Below, in pieces: positions 4,920 to 12,786 of a DNA stretch of 16,981 bases (position 1 is the first letter of the stretch; the number at the start of each line of letters is the position of its first letter). The notes under the pieces are model-generated. The model was not told the DNA's origin. It worked only from the letters and a program-made list of their open reading frames with translations, and did no database searches. The translations under genes and the position numbers were made by a program. This stretch comes from Coriobacteriia bacterium (GTDB lineage: Bacteria > Actinomycetota > Coriobacteriia > Coriobacteriales > UBA8131). The stretch is from contig WQXZ01000019.1 in NCBI GenBank assembly GCA_009781525.1, positions 1-16,981 on the forward strand. Direction: 5' to 3'.

Positions 4920-7243
4920 ACAATACAGTGATGATTCCCCCAGCAGTATCAGAAAGCATCCACACCCTGGATAGCGAGATAGCTCCGCCATTAGCCGTCG
5001 AGCTGGGTCTGACACTTGATGAGTATGCTGAGATTGAAAAGATTCAAGGTCGTGTACCTTCACTGACTGAGCTATATATCTACTCGCTGATGTGGAGCGA
5101 GCACTGTGGATACAAACACTCTCGCGGTCAGCTGAAAAAGTTTCCGACAACGGGAGCTCATGTACTCCAAGGCCCCGGTGAGAATGCTGGCGTTATCAGT
5201 GTTGGTGACGGCTGGGCTGTCGCCTTTAAGATGGAGTCGCATAACCACCCCTCAGCAATCGAACCGTTCGAAGGAGCAGCCACCGGTGTTGGTGGTTGTG
5301 TCAGAGACATCTTTACCATGGGAGCAAGACCGATCGCCTCACTGAACTCGATGCGGTTCGGTACCTTGGACAAACCGCGCCAGCGCTATCTGCTTGAGGG
5401 AGCAGTTGCCGGTATCAGCTACTACGGCAACTCAATCGGCGTTCCCAGCGTTGGAGGCGAGGTCTTTTTTGAGGAGACATACGACGGAAACTGCCTGATC
5501 AATGCGATGGCTGTAGGCTTGATGCGTGAAGACCAACTGACCCGCGCAGTTGGCTCTGGTCCAGGAAACCTTGCGGTAGTCCTGGGTTCGACAACCGGCA
5601 GAGACGGTATCGGTGGCGCTTCGATTCTTGCCAGTCAAGAGTTTGCTGAAGCAGCAGAAGACCAGCGCCCAGCTGTACAGGTCGGCGATCCGTTCATGGA
5701 AAAACTGCTCATCGAAGCCTGCCTTGAGCTGCTCGACGCCAAGTTATTGGTTGCTATGAGCGACCTTGGTGCGGCAGGTGTCAGCTGCGCAGCTTCTGAG
5801 ATGGCAAGCCGTGGTGGAGTAGGAATCGATATCGACGTACGCAAGGTTCCGCGCCGTGAATCCGGAATGCAGCCCTTTGAGGTAATGGTTTCTGAGTCGC
5901 AGGAGCGCATGCTGGCAATCGTTACTCCAGAGAACTGGCCTCAAGTCAAAGAGATCTGCGATCGCTGGGGCGTACCAGCTACCGTATGCGGTGAGATCAC
6001 CGACACCGGTCGTTTCGTAGTACGTGACACCGAGCTCTCGGATGATCCAATCCAGCAGATCGTGGCCGATATGCCAGCTGAGATGCTGGCAAACTCCGCT
6101 CCTCTCTATGACCCTCCGGCATCCAGGCCGGCATACATGGATGAGCTGGCAGCTTTTGATATCTACTCTGTCGAGCACCCTGAAGGGGTGGATGCCGTTT
6201 CTGATGTTTTCCTAAAACTGCTTGGCAGCCCCAATATCGCTTCCAGGGCATGGATCTACCAGCAGTTCGACCAACAAACCCGTAATAACACCGTGGTTCT
6301 GCCTGGCGCAGACGCTGCAGTGGTTCGCCTTGGTGATACCGGTCACGGCGAGCTGAGCAATCGCGGAATCGCCATGACAACCGACTGCAATGGTCGCTAC
6401 TGCTATCTTGACCCCTATCTGGGAGCTCAGATCGCTTTTGCTGAAGCAGCCAGAAACCTGGCCTGTGTTGGCGCTGAGCCAGCCGCGATTACCGACTGCC
6501 TGAACTTCGGAAGCCCGGAGAAGCCAGAAGTCTACTACACCTTTATCAGATCGATCGATGGCCTGGCTGATATCTGCCGCGACTTTGGAGTACCGGTTGT
6601 CAGTGGTAACGTCAGCTTCTACAACGAGAGCCAGGGTAGCGCCATTTATCCCACTCCGACCATCGGTATGGTTGGTCTGGTCGAAGACATCAACGTCATC
6701 TGCACACCAGGTTTCAAGGCAGCAGGTGACGCGATTATTCTGATCGGCGAGACGGCTGATGAACTGGGTGGAAGCGAATACCTGAAGGTAACCCACGATC
6801 TGGTCGCAGGCGCACTGCCCAGGCTGGATCTTGATCTGGAGAAGGACGTGCAGCAAGCCTGCCGCCAGGCAGTAAGACGGGGTCTGCTGCAAAGTGCCCA
6901 TGACCTTTCTGAGGGCGGCTTGGCAATAGCAATAGCCGAAAGCGCGATAGCTGGTAAACTTGGGGCGAATATCGTCATAGATGACGACCTACCGATTGTC
7001 GCCAGCCTGTTTGCTGAGAGCCAGAGCCGCATTCTGGTCAGCGTCAGTGAGGCAAAGGTAGAGCAGTTCATCGACCTGCTTGCCGAGCTGAATGTACCAT
7101 ATAGCCTGCTTGGTGAAGTAGGATCAGAAAAGCTGACTATCAGCAATGCTGATGGTGCGATTCTGGAGGCTGACCTTGACATAATCACTGATGTCTTTGA
7201 TGGCTCTCTTGAACGGTTAGTCACTTCTACTGAAGGCTTTTAG
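4916..7243 (+). CDS. purL: FGAM synthase large subunit PurL (small type)
   Basis: PurL is the ATP-dependent amidotransferase subunit converting FGAR and ammonia to FGAM. At 775 residues it fits the small PurL that needs PurS and PurQ, and it lacks the fused glutaminase of the about 1300-residue form. Visible motifs are WSEHCGYKHSR (60-70), GPGENAG (86-92), ESHNHPSAIEPFEGAATGVGG (107-127), DIFTMGARPIA, VGGEVFFE, GRDGIGGA, VQVGDPFMEKLLIEAC, DLGAAGVSCAASEMASRGG and, in the second half, DCLNFGSPEKPE, GNVSFYNES and SAHDLSEGGLA. These look intact, so chemistry with free ammonia should be possible. The start overlaps the purQ stop (ATGA) with AAAGGAAG just upstream, implying translational coupling. 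The contrast between this intact synthetase and the degenerate PurQ is the key oddity. Confidence 0.97.
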   Translation: MNNTVMIPPAVSESIHTLDSEIAPPLAVELGLTLDEYAEIEKIQGRVPSLTELYIYSLMWSEHCGYKHSRGQLKKFPTTGAHVLQGPGENAGVISVGDGWAVAFKMESHNHPSAIEPFEGAATGVGGCVRDIFTMGARPIASLNSMRFGTLDKPRQRYLLEGAVAGISYYGNSIGVPSVGGEVFFEETYDGNCLINAMAVGLMREDQLTRAVGSGPGNLAVVLGSTTGRDGIGGASILASQEFAEAAEDQRPAVQVGDPFMEKLLIEACLELLDAKLLVAMSDLGAAGVSCAASEMASRGGVGIDIDVRKVPRRESGMQPFEVMVSESQERMLAIVTPENWPQVKEICDRWGVPATVCGEITDTGRFVVRDTELSDDPIQQIVADMPAEMLANSAPLYDPPASRPAYMDELAAFDIYSVEHPEGVDAVSDVFLKLLGSPNIASRAWIYQQFDQQTRNNTVVLPGADAAVVRLGDTGHGELSNRGIAMTTDCNGRYCYLDPYLGAQIAFAEAARNLACVGAEPAAITDCLNFGSPEKPEVYYTFIRSIDGLADICRDFGVPVVSGNVSFYNESQGSAIYPTPTIGMVGLVEDINVICTPGFKAAGDAIILIGETADELGGSEYLKVTHDLVAGALPRLDLDLEKDVQQACRQAVRRGLLQSAHDLSEGGLAIAIAESAIAGKLGANIVIDDDLPIVASLFAESQSRILVSVSEAKVEQFIDLLAELNVPYSLLGEVGSEKLTISNADGAILEADLDIITDVFDGSLERLVTSTEGF

Positions 7244-7266
7244 GCGTTTTGTTATACTTGAAACGC
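7244..7266 (+). promoter_or_regulatory. Extended -10 promoter inside an inverted repeat
   Basis: TGT followed by TATACT (7250-7258) is an extended -10 starting 7 bases after the purL stop. A weak -35 (CTGAAG, 7230-7235) lies 17 bases upstream. GCGTTT (7244-7249) and AAACGC (7261-7266) form a perfect 6-bp inverted repeat flanking the -10, a position where a repressor could bind. The start of the next gene is about 42 bases downstream. Confidence 0.5.
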
Positions 7267-7307
7267 GTGGTGATAGTCGGACTGGGTGATAAATCAAGGA
7301 GAGGTTG

Positions 7308-7514
7308 ATGCAAGGAGTATTGCTGACGTTATACCAGCTTGCAGGTAGTTTATTGATTCTGCTAAGCCAACCTTGGTATGAGCGAAAGATCAAGGTCTTC
7401 GGAATAGTCGAAGTGTCTATGTCATTTGTCGTAGCATTGGGCTTGTTGATGGTAATAGCGGTTGTAGTGCTGATAGGCAAAGGCTTTATCCAAGAAGTCA
7501 AGCGCAAGAAATAA
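7308..7514 (+). CDS. Small two-helix membrane protein, function unknown
   Basis: This 68-residue protein has two hydrophobic helices (about 2-21 and 36-60) joined by a short loop containing WYERKIK, and ends in a basic tail (EVKRKK). I do not recognise a family. The start is the ATG at 7308, with AAGGAG (7296-7301) 6 bases upstream, rather than the in-frame TTG at 7305. It has its own extended -10 promoter directly after purL and a strong hairpin terminator downstream (7567-7599), so it appears to be a small transcription unit inside the pur cluster. Size and topology would fit a regulatory peptide of a membrane complex, a toxin-like small protein or a transport accessory; nothing in the sequence decides. 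Confidence 0.7.
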   Translation: MQGVLLTLYQLAGSLLILLSQPWYERKIKVFGIVEVSMSFVVALGLLMVIAVVVLIGKGFIQEVKRKK

Positions 7515-7566
7515 AAGCCTTAAGCCAAGCAGAGAAGGTATATCGAACATAGTCAATCATACTACC

Positions 7567-7599
7567 AGGGGCTCTCGCTCAACTGATTCGAGAGCCCTT
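7567..7599 (+). terminator. Rho-independent-type terminator
   Basis: GGGCTCTCG (7569-7577) and CGAGAGCCC (7589-7597) form a perfect 9-bp stem. It extends by a G-T and an A-T pair, with an 11-base loop, followed by TATAGTTTG. The T tract is interrupted but the stem is strong. It separates the small membrane gene from the sortase, so the sortase-purF block probably has its own promoter. Confidence 0.65.
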
Positions 7600-7648
7600 A
7601 TAGTTTGAACAGTGATCTCTATCGAAAAGATTATGAAAGTACAGGAGC

Positions 7649-8644
7649 ATGGCTGATAACAATACGGATGACACGCTAGAAAAGACAACAGAAGACAGGC
7701 TTTCTCTCACCAGCGAGGATGCTCCTGCCACCGAAACCAGCGGTGGATCGCGCTTCAAACAAAAAGAAAAGAAGCGGCGCACTGACGTGCTGCTCTATGT
7801 CGGCGTGGCGCTGATCACGGTTGCAGTCGCGATTGCCGGATTCTTAATCTGGCGCTATGTTCAAGCGAACGCAACATACGTAACCATTGAAAGAGAGTCC
7901 GGATTTGACCGCGAAGCCATTGACTCATCAATCAGTCCCGAAGAGATCGGTATGGAAATCGACTGGGATGCACTGCACGAGATCAATACAGAGATCGTCG
8001 GCTGGCTATACGTGCCAAACACCAACCTGAGCTATCCGATAGTACACGGATCAGACAACAGCTACTATCTGAACCATACTGCTGATAGAACAGTGAATGC
8101 TTCCGGTGCGATTTTTCTGGACTATGAGAATTCGTCAAAGTTCAGAGACAGCAGCACTTTCATCTACGGCCATAACATGCTAGGCAACGCTATGTTCTCC
8201 GAGATGACCGGATACATCGACGAGTCATTCCTTCGCGCTCACCCACGCATTCTGATTTTCACACCAACCGAGACCTTTGACCTGACCGTCATCGGAGCAA
8301 TCAAATGCAAGGGGACAGACCCTGTCCGCAGACTTTCTTTCTACGACAACCAGGATTTCAAAGGATACCTTGATCTTCTAGCTGGTTATCTAGTCAGCGG
8401 CGACTACCAGGAACTTACCAATGTGGATAATATCTACGCCTTCTCAACCTGTGAACTCTTTGACCTTTCATCTCGAATCATCGTTTTAGCGACCGATACG
8501 AATCGAGCAACCGAAGGTGAAGCTGCTGCCTGTGTAAAGCACCAGGCAGCAGAAGCAGGGTATCAGCAGGAGAGAGCTTATTGCACCTTACAAACTGGCA
8601 TATATCTGGCACCACGAAAGGAGAACAATGCCAAGCCGTTCTGA
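7649..8644 (+). CDS. Class B-type sortase (transpeptidase)
   Basis: Sortases cleave a sorting signal and attach surface proteins to the cell wall or to pilins. The 331-residue product has a charged cytoplasmic N-terminus (1-45), one membrane anchor (about 47-68) and an extracellular catalytic domain. Class B features are WLYVPNTNLSYPIVHGSDN (119-137), YYLNHT (139-144), GAIFLDYEN (153-161), FIYGHNM with catalytic His175, FSTCEL with catalytic Cys268 and SRIIVLA with catalytic Arg276. The last 50 residues are an unconserved tail. No pilin or LPXTG-like substrate gene is visible nearby, so the substrate must be encoded elsewhere. AGGAG (7643-7647) sits only one base before ATG 7649, an unusual spacing; the promoter is unclear. 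The 3' end overlaps purF by 17 bases and contains its ribosome binding site. Confidence 0.9.
   Translation: MADNNTDDTLEKTTEDRLSLTSEDAPATETSGGSRFKQKEKKRRTDVLLYVGVALITVAVAIAGFLIWRYVQANATYVTIERESGFDREAIDSSISPEEIGMEIDWDALHEINTEIVGWLYVPNTNLSYPIVHGSDNSYYLNHTADRTVNASGAIFLDYENSSKFRDSSTFIYGHNMLGNAMFSEMTGYIDESFLRAHPRILIFTPTETFDLTVIGAIKCKGTDPVRRLSFYDNQDFKGYLDLLAGYLVSGDYQELTNVDNIYAFSTCELFDLSSRIIVLATDTNRATEGEAAACVKHQAAEAGYQQERAYCTLQTGIYLAPRKENNAKPF
8422..8430 (-). other. Perfect DnaA-box 9-mer in the sortase gene
   Basis: The - strand reads TTATCCACA, the strict DnaA-box consensus. It lies inside sortase coding sequence and may be chance alone; see the finding on four such sites. Confidence 0.35.
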
Positions 8645-10169
8645 TTGTGGTTCTAGCGGTGCTCTACCAAAGACCCAGGATGTCAGCTTAGCTGACAAGA
8701 TGAAAGACGAGTGTGGTGTCTTCGGCATCTATGCGCCGGGGGAGGATACAGCCAGGCTAACTTACTTCGGTTTACATGCTTTACAGCATCGCGGGCAAGA
8801 ATCTGCTGGCATCGCTGTAGGTGACGGCAGGTCGGTTCTTGTCTATAAGGATAAAGGGCTGGTAACGCAGGTTTTCAGTGAGTCCTCACTGGCAACGCTG
8901 GAGGGGCATGTGGCTATCGGCCATTGTCGCTATTCAACCAGCGGCGGCTCTGGCACATGGGAGTCAGCCCAGCCGCACTTATCCACAATAGGTGATTCCA
9001 TTATCGCTTTAGCTCATAACGGCAATATCGTTAACACAAACGCTTTGCGCAACAAACTGCTTGACCTGGGGGTTTCGTTCAGGTCGGCGACCGACAGTGA
9101 GGTTGCCAGCAAGCTGATCGCTTACTTTACTCAGCAGACGCAGCATATGCGTGAGGGTATTCGTCAGACAATGGAGCTGATGGAAGGCGCCTATGCCATG
9201 GTGCTGATAACTGCCGATGCGCTTTATGCTTTTCGGGATCCAAACGGCATCAGGCCACTTTGCCTGGGGCAACTGCCTGATGACAAGGGTTGGGTTGTTT
9301 CGTCTGAGACCTGTGGGCTTGACATCATCGGTGCTGAATTCGTCAGAGATATCGAACCGGGTGAAGTGGTCCGCATCAATGAACAGGGGGTCGTGTCCGA
9401 GCAGGCAGTACCAGCTCGAAACAGGTCACTCTGCGTTTTCGAACTGGTCTACCTGGCTCGTCCTGATTCGTACATGGATGGTCTGTCTGTGTTCGAATCG
9501 CGTAGGGCGATGGGAGCGGCGCTGGCAATGGAGGCACCGATTGAGGCTGATTATGTAATCGGGGTACCTGATAGCGGAGTGCCTGCAGCAATCGGTTATG
9601 CCATTGCCTCACAGATCCCATATCTCGAAGGCATAGTTAAGAACCGCTATGTCGGTCGAACCTTCATTCAGCCGACCCAGTCGCTGCGTGAGAGAGGTGT
9701 ACGGCTGAAGCTGAACCCACTGACTGCAGTGATCAAAGGCAAGCGGCTTGTGGTTGTTGACGACTCGATAGTACGAGGCACTACTTCGCAGCAATTAGTA
9801 AAGATGCTTTATGATGCAGGTGTTGCAGAGGTACATTTTCGGGTAGTGTCTCCTCCGGTAGTATGGCCTTGTTTCTATGGCATTGATACACAATCGCAGC
9901 AACAGTTGATTGCTTCATATCTTGAGTTAGAAGATATTCGTAAGCATATCGGCGCTGATACACTGGCATATCTGAGTGCAGAAGGATTAAACTCGGCTTG
10001 TATCACCAAGTGTCCAGGTCTGTGTACGGCTTGCTTCAGCGGACGGTATCCTGTCAGACCCAGGGAACAGCTATATTCAGAGATCTTCAGTCCTGGCTTC
10101 ACGCCGGTTTTCGAGGATGCAGATGAGGAGATACAACCTAATTTGTTCGATCTACTGATTCCGAAATAA
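8628..10169 (+). CDS. purF: Amidophosphoribosyltransferase PurF
   Basis: PurF catalyses the first committed step: PRPP plus glutamine to phosphoribosylamine. The 513-residue product has a 28-residue propeptide before the catalytic Cys29 (DECGVFG), as in actinobacterial and Bacillus-type enzymes. The N-terminal glutaminase is complete: LQHRGQESAGIA (52-63), GHCRYST (98-104), AHNGN (129-133). The phosphoribosyltransferase half has VPDSG (313-317), KNRYVGRTFIQP (338-349) and the PRPP loop VVVDDSIVRGTTS (375-387). Cys269, Cys415, Cys466 and Cys469 match the 4Fe-4S ligands of the Bacillus-type enzyme, suggesting oxygen sensitivity. The ATG at 8628 follows AAAGGAG (8617-8623) located inside the sortase gene and overlaps it by 17 bases, implying coupling. 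Unlike PurQ, its glutaminase residues are intact. purM follows after 17 bases. Confidence 0.97.
   Translation: MPSRSDCGSSGALPKTQDVSLADKMKDECGVFGIYAPGEDTARLTYFGLHALQHRGQESAGIAVGDGRSVLVYKDKGLVTQVFSESSLATLEGHVAIGHCRYSTSGGSGTWESAQPHLSTIGDSIIALAHNGNIVNTNALRNKLLDLGVSFRSATDSEVASKLIAYFTQQTQHMREGIRQTMELMEGAYAMVLITADALYAFRDPNGIRPLCLGQLPDDKGWVVSSETCGLDIIGAEFVRDIEPGEVVRINEQGVVSEQAVPARNRSLCVFELVYLARPDSYMDGLSVFESRRAMGAALAMEAPIEADYVIGVPDSGVPAAIGYAIASQIPYLEGIVKNRYVGRTFIQPTQSLRERGVRLKLNPLTAVIKGKRLVVVDDSIVRGTTSQQLVKMLYDAGVAEVHFRVVSPPVVWPCFYGIDTQSQQQLIASYLELEDIRKHIGADTLAYLSAEGLNSACITKCPGLCTACFSGRYPVRPREQLYSEIFSPGFTPVFEDADEEIQPNLFDLLIPK
8979..8987 (+). other. Perfect DnaA-box 9-mer in purF
   Basis: TTATCCACA on the + strand, inside purF coding sequence. 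It is one of four perfect copies in the window. Confidence 0.35.
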
Positions 10170-10186
10170 GCAGAGAGGAAGACTTA

Positions 10187-11239
10187 ATGGCTCAGATCAG
10201 CTATAAAGATGCCGGGGTTGACACAGCAGCTGGCGCAAGAGCTGTCGGGAAGATACGTTCAGCAGTACAAAGCACCTATACCGCTGATGTAATAGGAGAC
10301 ATCGGTGGCTTTGGCGGCTTATTCTCTGCTGCTTCGATCAAGAATATGGAAGACCCGGTATTGGTGTCTGCTACTGATGGAGTTGGAACCAAACTGGAAC
10401 TGGCAAAACGGACAGGAGACTATTCGACAGTCGGCATCGACCTAGTGGCGATGTGTGTCAATGACCTGGTTGTCACCGGCGCCAAGCCACTGTTCTTTTT
10501 GGACTACCTGGCGGTCGGAAAGCTCGATGAAGATTTTGCTGCGGAGGTAGTCGGCGGTGTCGCCGAAGGGTGCAGGCAAGCTGGTTGCGCCTTGATCGGT
10601 GGCGAGATGGCAGAGCATCCTGGTGTCATGCAAGCTGGAGACTATGACCTGGCCGGTTTCGCAGTTGGTGTCGTAGAAAGAGCCGGGATCTTATCCCCAG
10701 ACAGAGTCAGGGCGGGGGATCAGATTATCGGTCTGGCATCGACCGGCTTGCATTCGAACGGATTCTCTTTGGTGCGCAAGGCTTTCACTGACAGGCTCTC
10801 GGACATGGAGTTGGCAGAGACGATATTGGCTGACGGCAGGTCGTTGGGGCAGGCTGTCATGGCGCCAACGCAGATCTATGTCGAGATGTTGTTGGCAGCC
10901 TATCAGGCGTTTCAGGATGAAATCAGAGCTGCTGCCAACATTACGGGTGGTGGAATCACCGAGAACCTGGACAGAGCCTTGCCTGTCGGCTGCGATGCCT
11001 GGGTAGACCTTACCGCATGGCCTGTTCCGGAGGTCATCAGCATGGTCATTGACGCGGCTTCGCTAAGTCAGGCGGAAGCGCTGAAGACATTTAACATGGG
11101 TATCGGGATGGCGGTGATTGTTGCTCCGGAGATACTGGAGCAAGCGCTGCAGCATTTCTCGAAATACACGCAAGCCTATCATATCGGGGAGTGCAGGCAG
11201 GCGCAGTCTACAGAGCAATCAAGGCAGATCATTTATTAG
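10187..11239 (+). CDS. purM: Phosphoribosylformylglycinamidine cyclo-ligase (AIR synthetase) PurM
   Basis: PurM uses ATP to close FGAM to aminoimidazole ribonucleotide, the step after PurS-PurQ-PurL. The 350-residue protein has the usual length. Motifs are YKDAGVD (5-11), GIGGFGGLF-type IGGFGGLF, ATDGVGTKL, GIDLVAMCVNDL, GAKPLFFLDY, GCALIGGEMAEHPG, GDYDLAGFAVG, STGLHSNGFSLVR, ITGGGITEN and TFNMGIGM. AEHPG instead of AEMPG is a variant I associate with actinobacteria. A purine-rich site (GAGAGGAAGA) precedes ATG 10187. Nothing suggests loss of activity. It sits in a tight purF-purM-purN run and is presumably one transcript with them. Confidence 0.97.
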   Translation: MAQISYKDAGVDTAAGARAVGKIRSAVQSTYTADVIGDIGGFGGLFSAASIKNMEDPVLVSATDGVGTKLELAKRTGDYSTVGIDLVAMCVNDLVVTGAKPLFFLDYLAVGKLDEDFAAEVVGGVAEGCRQAGCALIGGEMAEHPGVMQAGDYDLAGFAVGVVERAGILSPDRVRAGDQIIGLASTGLHSNGFSLVRKAFTDRLSDMELAETILADGRSLGQAVMAPTQIYVEMLLAAYQAFQDEIRAAANITGGGITENLDRALPVGCDAWVDLTAWPVPEVISMVIDAASLSQAEALKTFNMGIGMAVIVAPEILEQALQHFSKYTQAYHIGECRQAQSTEQSRQIIY

Positions 11240-11242
11240 AAT

Positions 11243-11249
11243 GGGGAGG
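11243..11249 (+). promoter_or_regulatory. Ribosome binding site fixing the purN start
   Basis: GGGGAGG lies 4 bases before ATG 11254. The frame is open to 11191, but that start would overlap purM by 49 bases and would have this site inside the gene. Confidence 0.7.
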
Positions 11250-11253
11250 TAGA

Positions 11254-11859
11254 ATGACTCGGTTTGGTGTGCTGATCTCGGGGTCTGGCACGAATCTTCA
11301 AGCAGTTATCAATGCAATCGACACGGGGCTTTTTGAGGCAGAGATACCGATTGTGATCTCATCGCGGCAAGATGCCTATGGCCTGGTCAGGGCTGAGAAA
11401 GCGGGTATTCCGACTCTGGCTCTTACACCTGATACGTATTCGAATCCATGGACAGCTGATGATCTGATAGTGAAAACGTTGACCAAAGCCAATGTTGACT
11501 ATGTGATTTTGGCTGGTTATATGCGAAAGGCATTGCCACCTATACTGAGCACGTTCGAAAACCGCGTGATCAATCTGCATCCTTCGTTGTTACCAGCTTT
11601 TCCGGGAGCCAATGGAGTCAGAGATGCTCTTGAGTATGGAGTAAAGGTAACCGGTGTGACAGTTCACTTTGCCGTTGAGCAATATGATGTGGGACCGATT
11701 ATCGCTCAGCAGGCAGTCACGATCTTCGAAGACGATACTTTGGAAAGTTTGACAAACCGTATCCATGAAGTTGAGCACGAGTTATTGCCGCATGTTCTAA
11801 AATTGTTTACCGAGCAGAGAGTTCATCTGGATAAGAACGGTATTGTTAGAATCCTGTAG
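11254..11859 (+). CDS. purN: Phosphoribosylglycinamide formyltransferase PurN
   Basis: PurN transfers a formyl group from 10-formyltetrahydrofolate to GAR, giving FGAR, the substrate of PurL. The 201-residue protein matches the family length. It shows the phosphate loop ISGSGTNLQA (8-17), AGYMRKALP (87-95) and the catalytic trio Asn107 and His109 (INLHPSLLPAFPG) and Asp145 (QYDVGPII), equivalent to Asn106, His108 and Asp144 of the E. coli enzyme. VHF (137-139) is also present. It starts 14 bases after the purM stop and ends the purF-purM-purN block. It needs a folate donor, so de novo purine synthesis seems meant to run, which makes the degenerate PurQ and PurC-like proteins more puzzling. 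Confidence 0.96.
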   Translation: MTRFGVLISGSGTNLQAVINAIDTGLFEAEIPIVISSRQDAYGLVRAEKAGIPTLALTPDTYSNPWTADDLIVKTLTKANVDYVILAGYMRKALPPILSTFENRVINLHPSLLPAFPGANGVRDALEYGVKVTGVTVHFAVEQYDVGPIIAQQAVTIFEDDTLESLTNRIHEVEHELLPHVLKLFTEQRVHLDKNGIVRIL

Positions 11860-11909
11860 CCAGGGTTTTAGTGCCGAGTCCAGTCTAGTCTAGCTAAAGC
11901 GAGCTACTG

Positions 11910-12719
11910 ATGGCAGAGCACAACGATCGCAACGAAGAGAACCAGGCTGATGACTCCAGCAAGAGGCTACTGGGTAAGTATTCTGCCGATGCGGTCAAGT
12001 TTGCTGGTTTTATCGCGTTTTTGGCTCTGACTACTCTGATCGGCTGGTATTTAGTTCGCTTTTTCGGTGCGCTGGAAGACAGTGACAATGTCATTACGTC
12101 TCTGACTTTGGCAATACGCGATGCGGGAGCAATGGGTGTACTGGTTTGTCTTGGGCTGCAGTTTCTTCAGATTGTTATCGCTATTATTCCTGGAGAGTTG
12201 GTGCAAGCTGCGATCGGGCTGGTCTACGGAACGCTCATCGGTGGGCTGATTACTCTTGCTGGAGCGCTGGTCTCGTCGATTTTCGTCTTTTATCTGGTTC
12301 GTTGGCTTGGGGCACCATTTGTGCAGAGCATGCTTGGTAAGGAAGGCAGTAAACGCTCAGAAACCATCCAGCGTTTTCTCTCAGACCACAAGAAGTTGAA
12401 TGCCACAGTGTTTATTCTCTACCTGATCCCCGGTATGCCAAAGGATCTGTTCACATACATTGTTCCTCTGACTCCGATGCGGGCAGAGGAATTCTTTGTG
12501 TTGTCAACCATCGCACGAGCGCCGGCGATTTTTGCGACAACCTTCGTAGTTGCTGCTTTCAGAAATGGCGACTATATAGCTTGTGCTATCGTGGCTGTGA
12601 TTTTCGGTGGCATGGGTATTATCGGTATCCTATTTAACATGAAGATCATCGAGCTGGTTGATAAGGTAGTCGATCGGTTTCATCAGCACCAAGAAGAGCG
12701 AAAGAGCGGCAAGGGATAA
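11910..12719 (+). CDS. TVP38/TMEM64 (DedA-superfamily, VTT domain) membrane protein
   Basis: The 269-residue protein has a charged cytoplasmic N-terminus (1-30), a first helix at about 31-52, and then the VTT/SNARE-associated core. Core marks are a hydrophobic helix ending in AIIPGELVQAAIGLVYG (91-107), GGLITLAGALVSS (111-123), YLVRWLGAPFV (128-138) and the re-entrant signature LIPGMPKDLFTYIVP (172-186). Further helices lie at about 195-217 and 222-245, followed by a basic tail. Members of the superfamily act in lipid scrambling or polyprenyl-phosphate recycling and membrane homeostasis; the substrate cannot be read from this sequence. It starts 50 bases after purN with a weak ribosome site (AAAGCGAG), and may be read through from the pur block. 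Confidence 0.88.
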   Translation: MAEHNDRNEENQADDSSKRLLGKYSADAVKFAGFIAFLALTTLIGWYLVRFFGALEDSDNVITSLTLAIRDAGAMGVLVCLGLQFLQIVIAIIPGELVQAAIGLVYGTLIGGLITLAGALVSSIFVFYLVRWLGAPFVQSMLGKEGSKRSETIQRFLSDHKKLNATVFILYLIPGMPKDLFTYIVPLTPMRAEEFFVLSTIARAPAIFATTFVVAAFRNGDYIACAIVAVIFGGMGIIGILFNMKIIELVDKVVDRFHQHQEERKSGKG

Positions 12720-12786
12720 CAAAGCCACCAGGTTTGCTGTTTGAGCCAAGTGCTCTTTCGGAAGAAAACCAGATAATGAGGTGTCC

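Noticed and set aside
6212..6901. 229-residue - strand frame opposite purL
   Set aside because: Antisense shadow of a strongly conserved gene; it shows no domain pattern.
10695..10703. Further DnaA-like 9-mer in purM (TTATCCCCA)
   Set aside because: It has one mismatch to the strict consensus and lies in coding sequence. Near matches are expected by chance, so only perfect boxes were counted.
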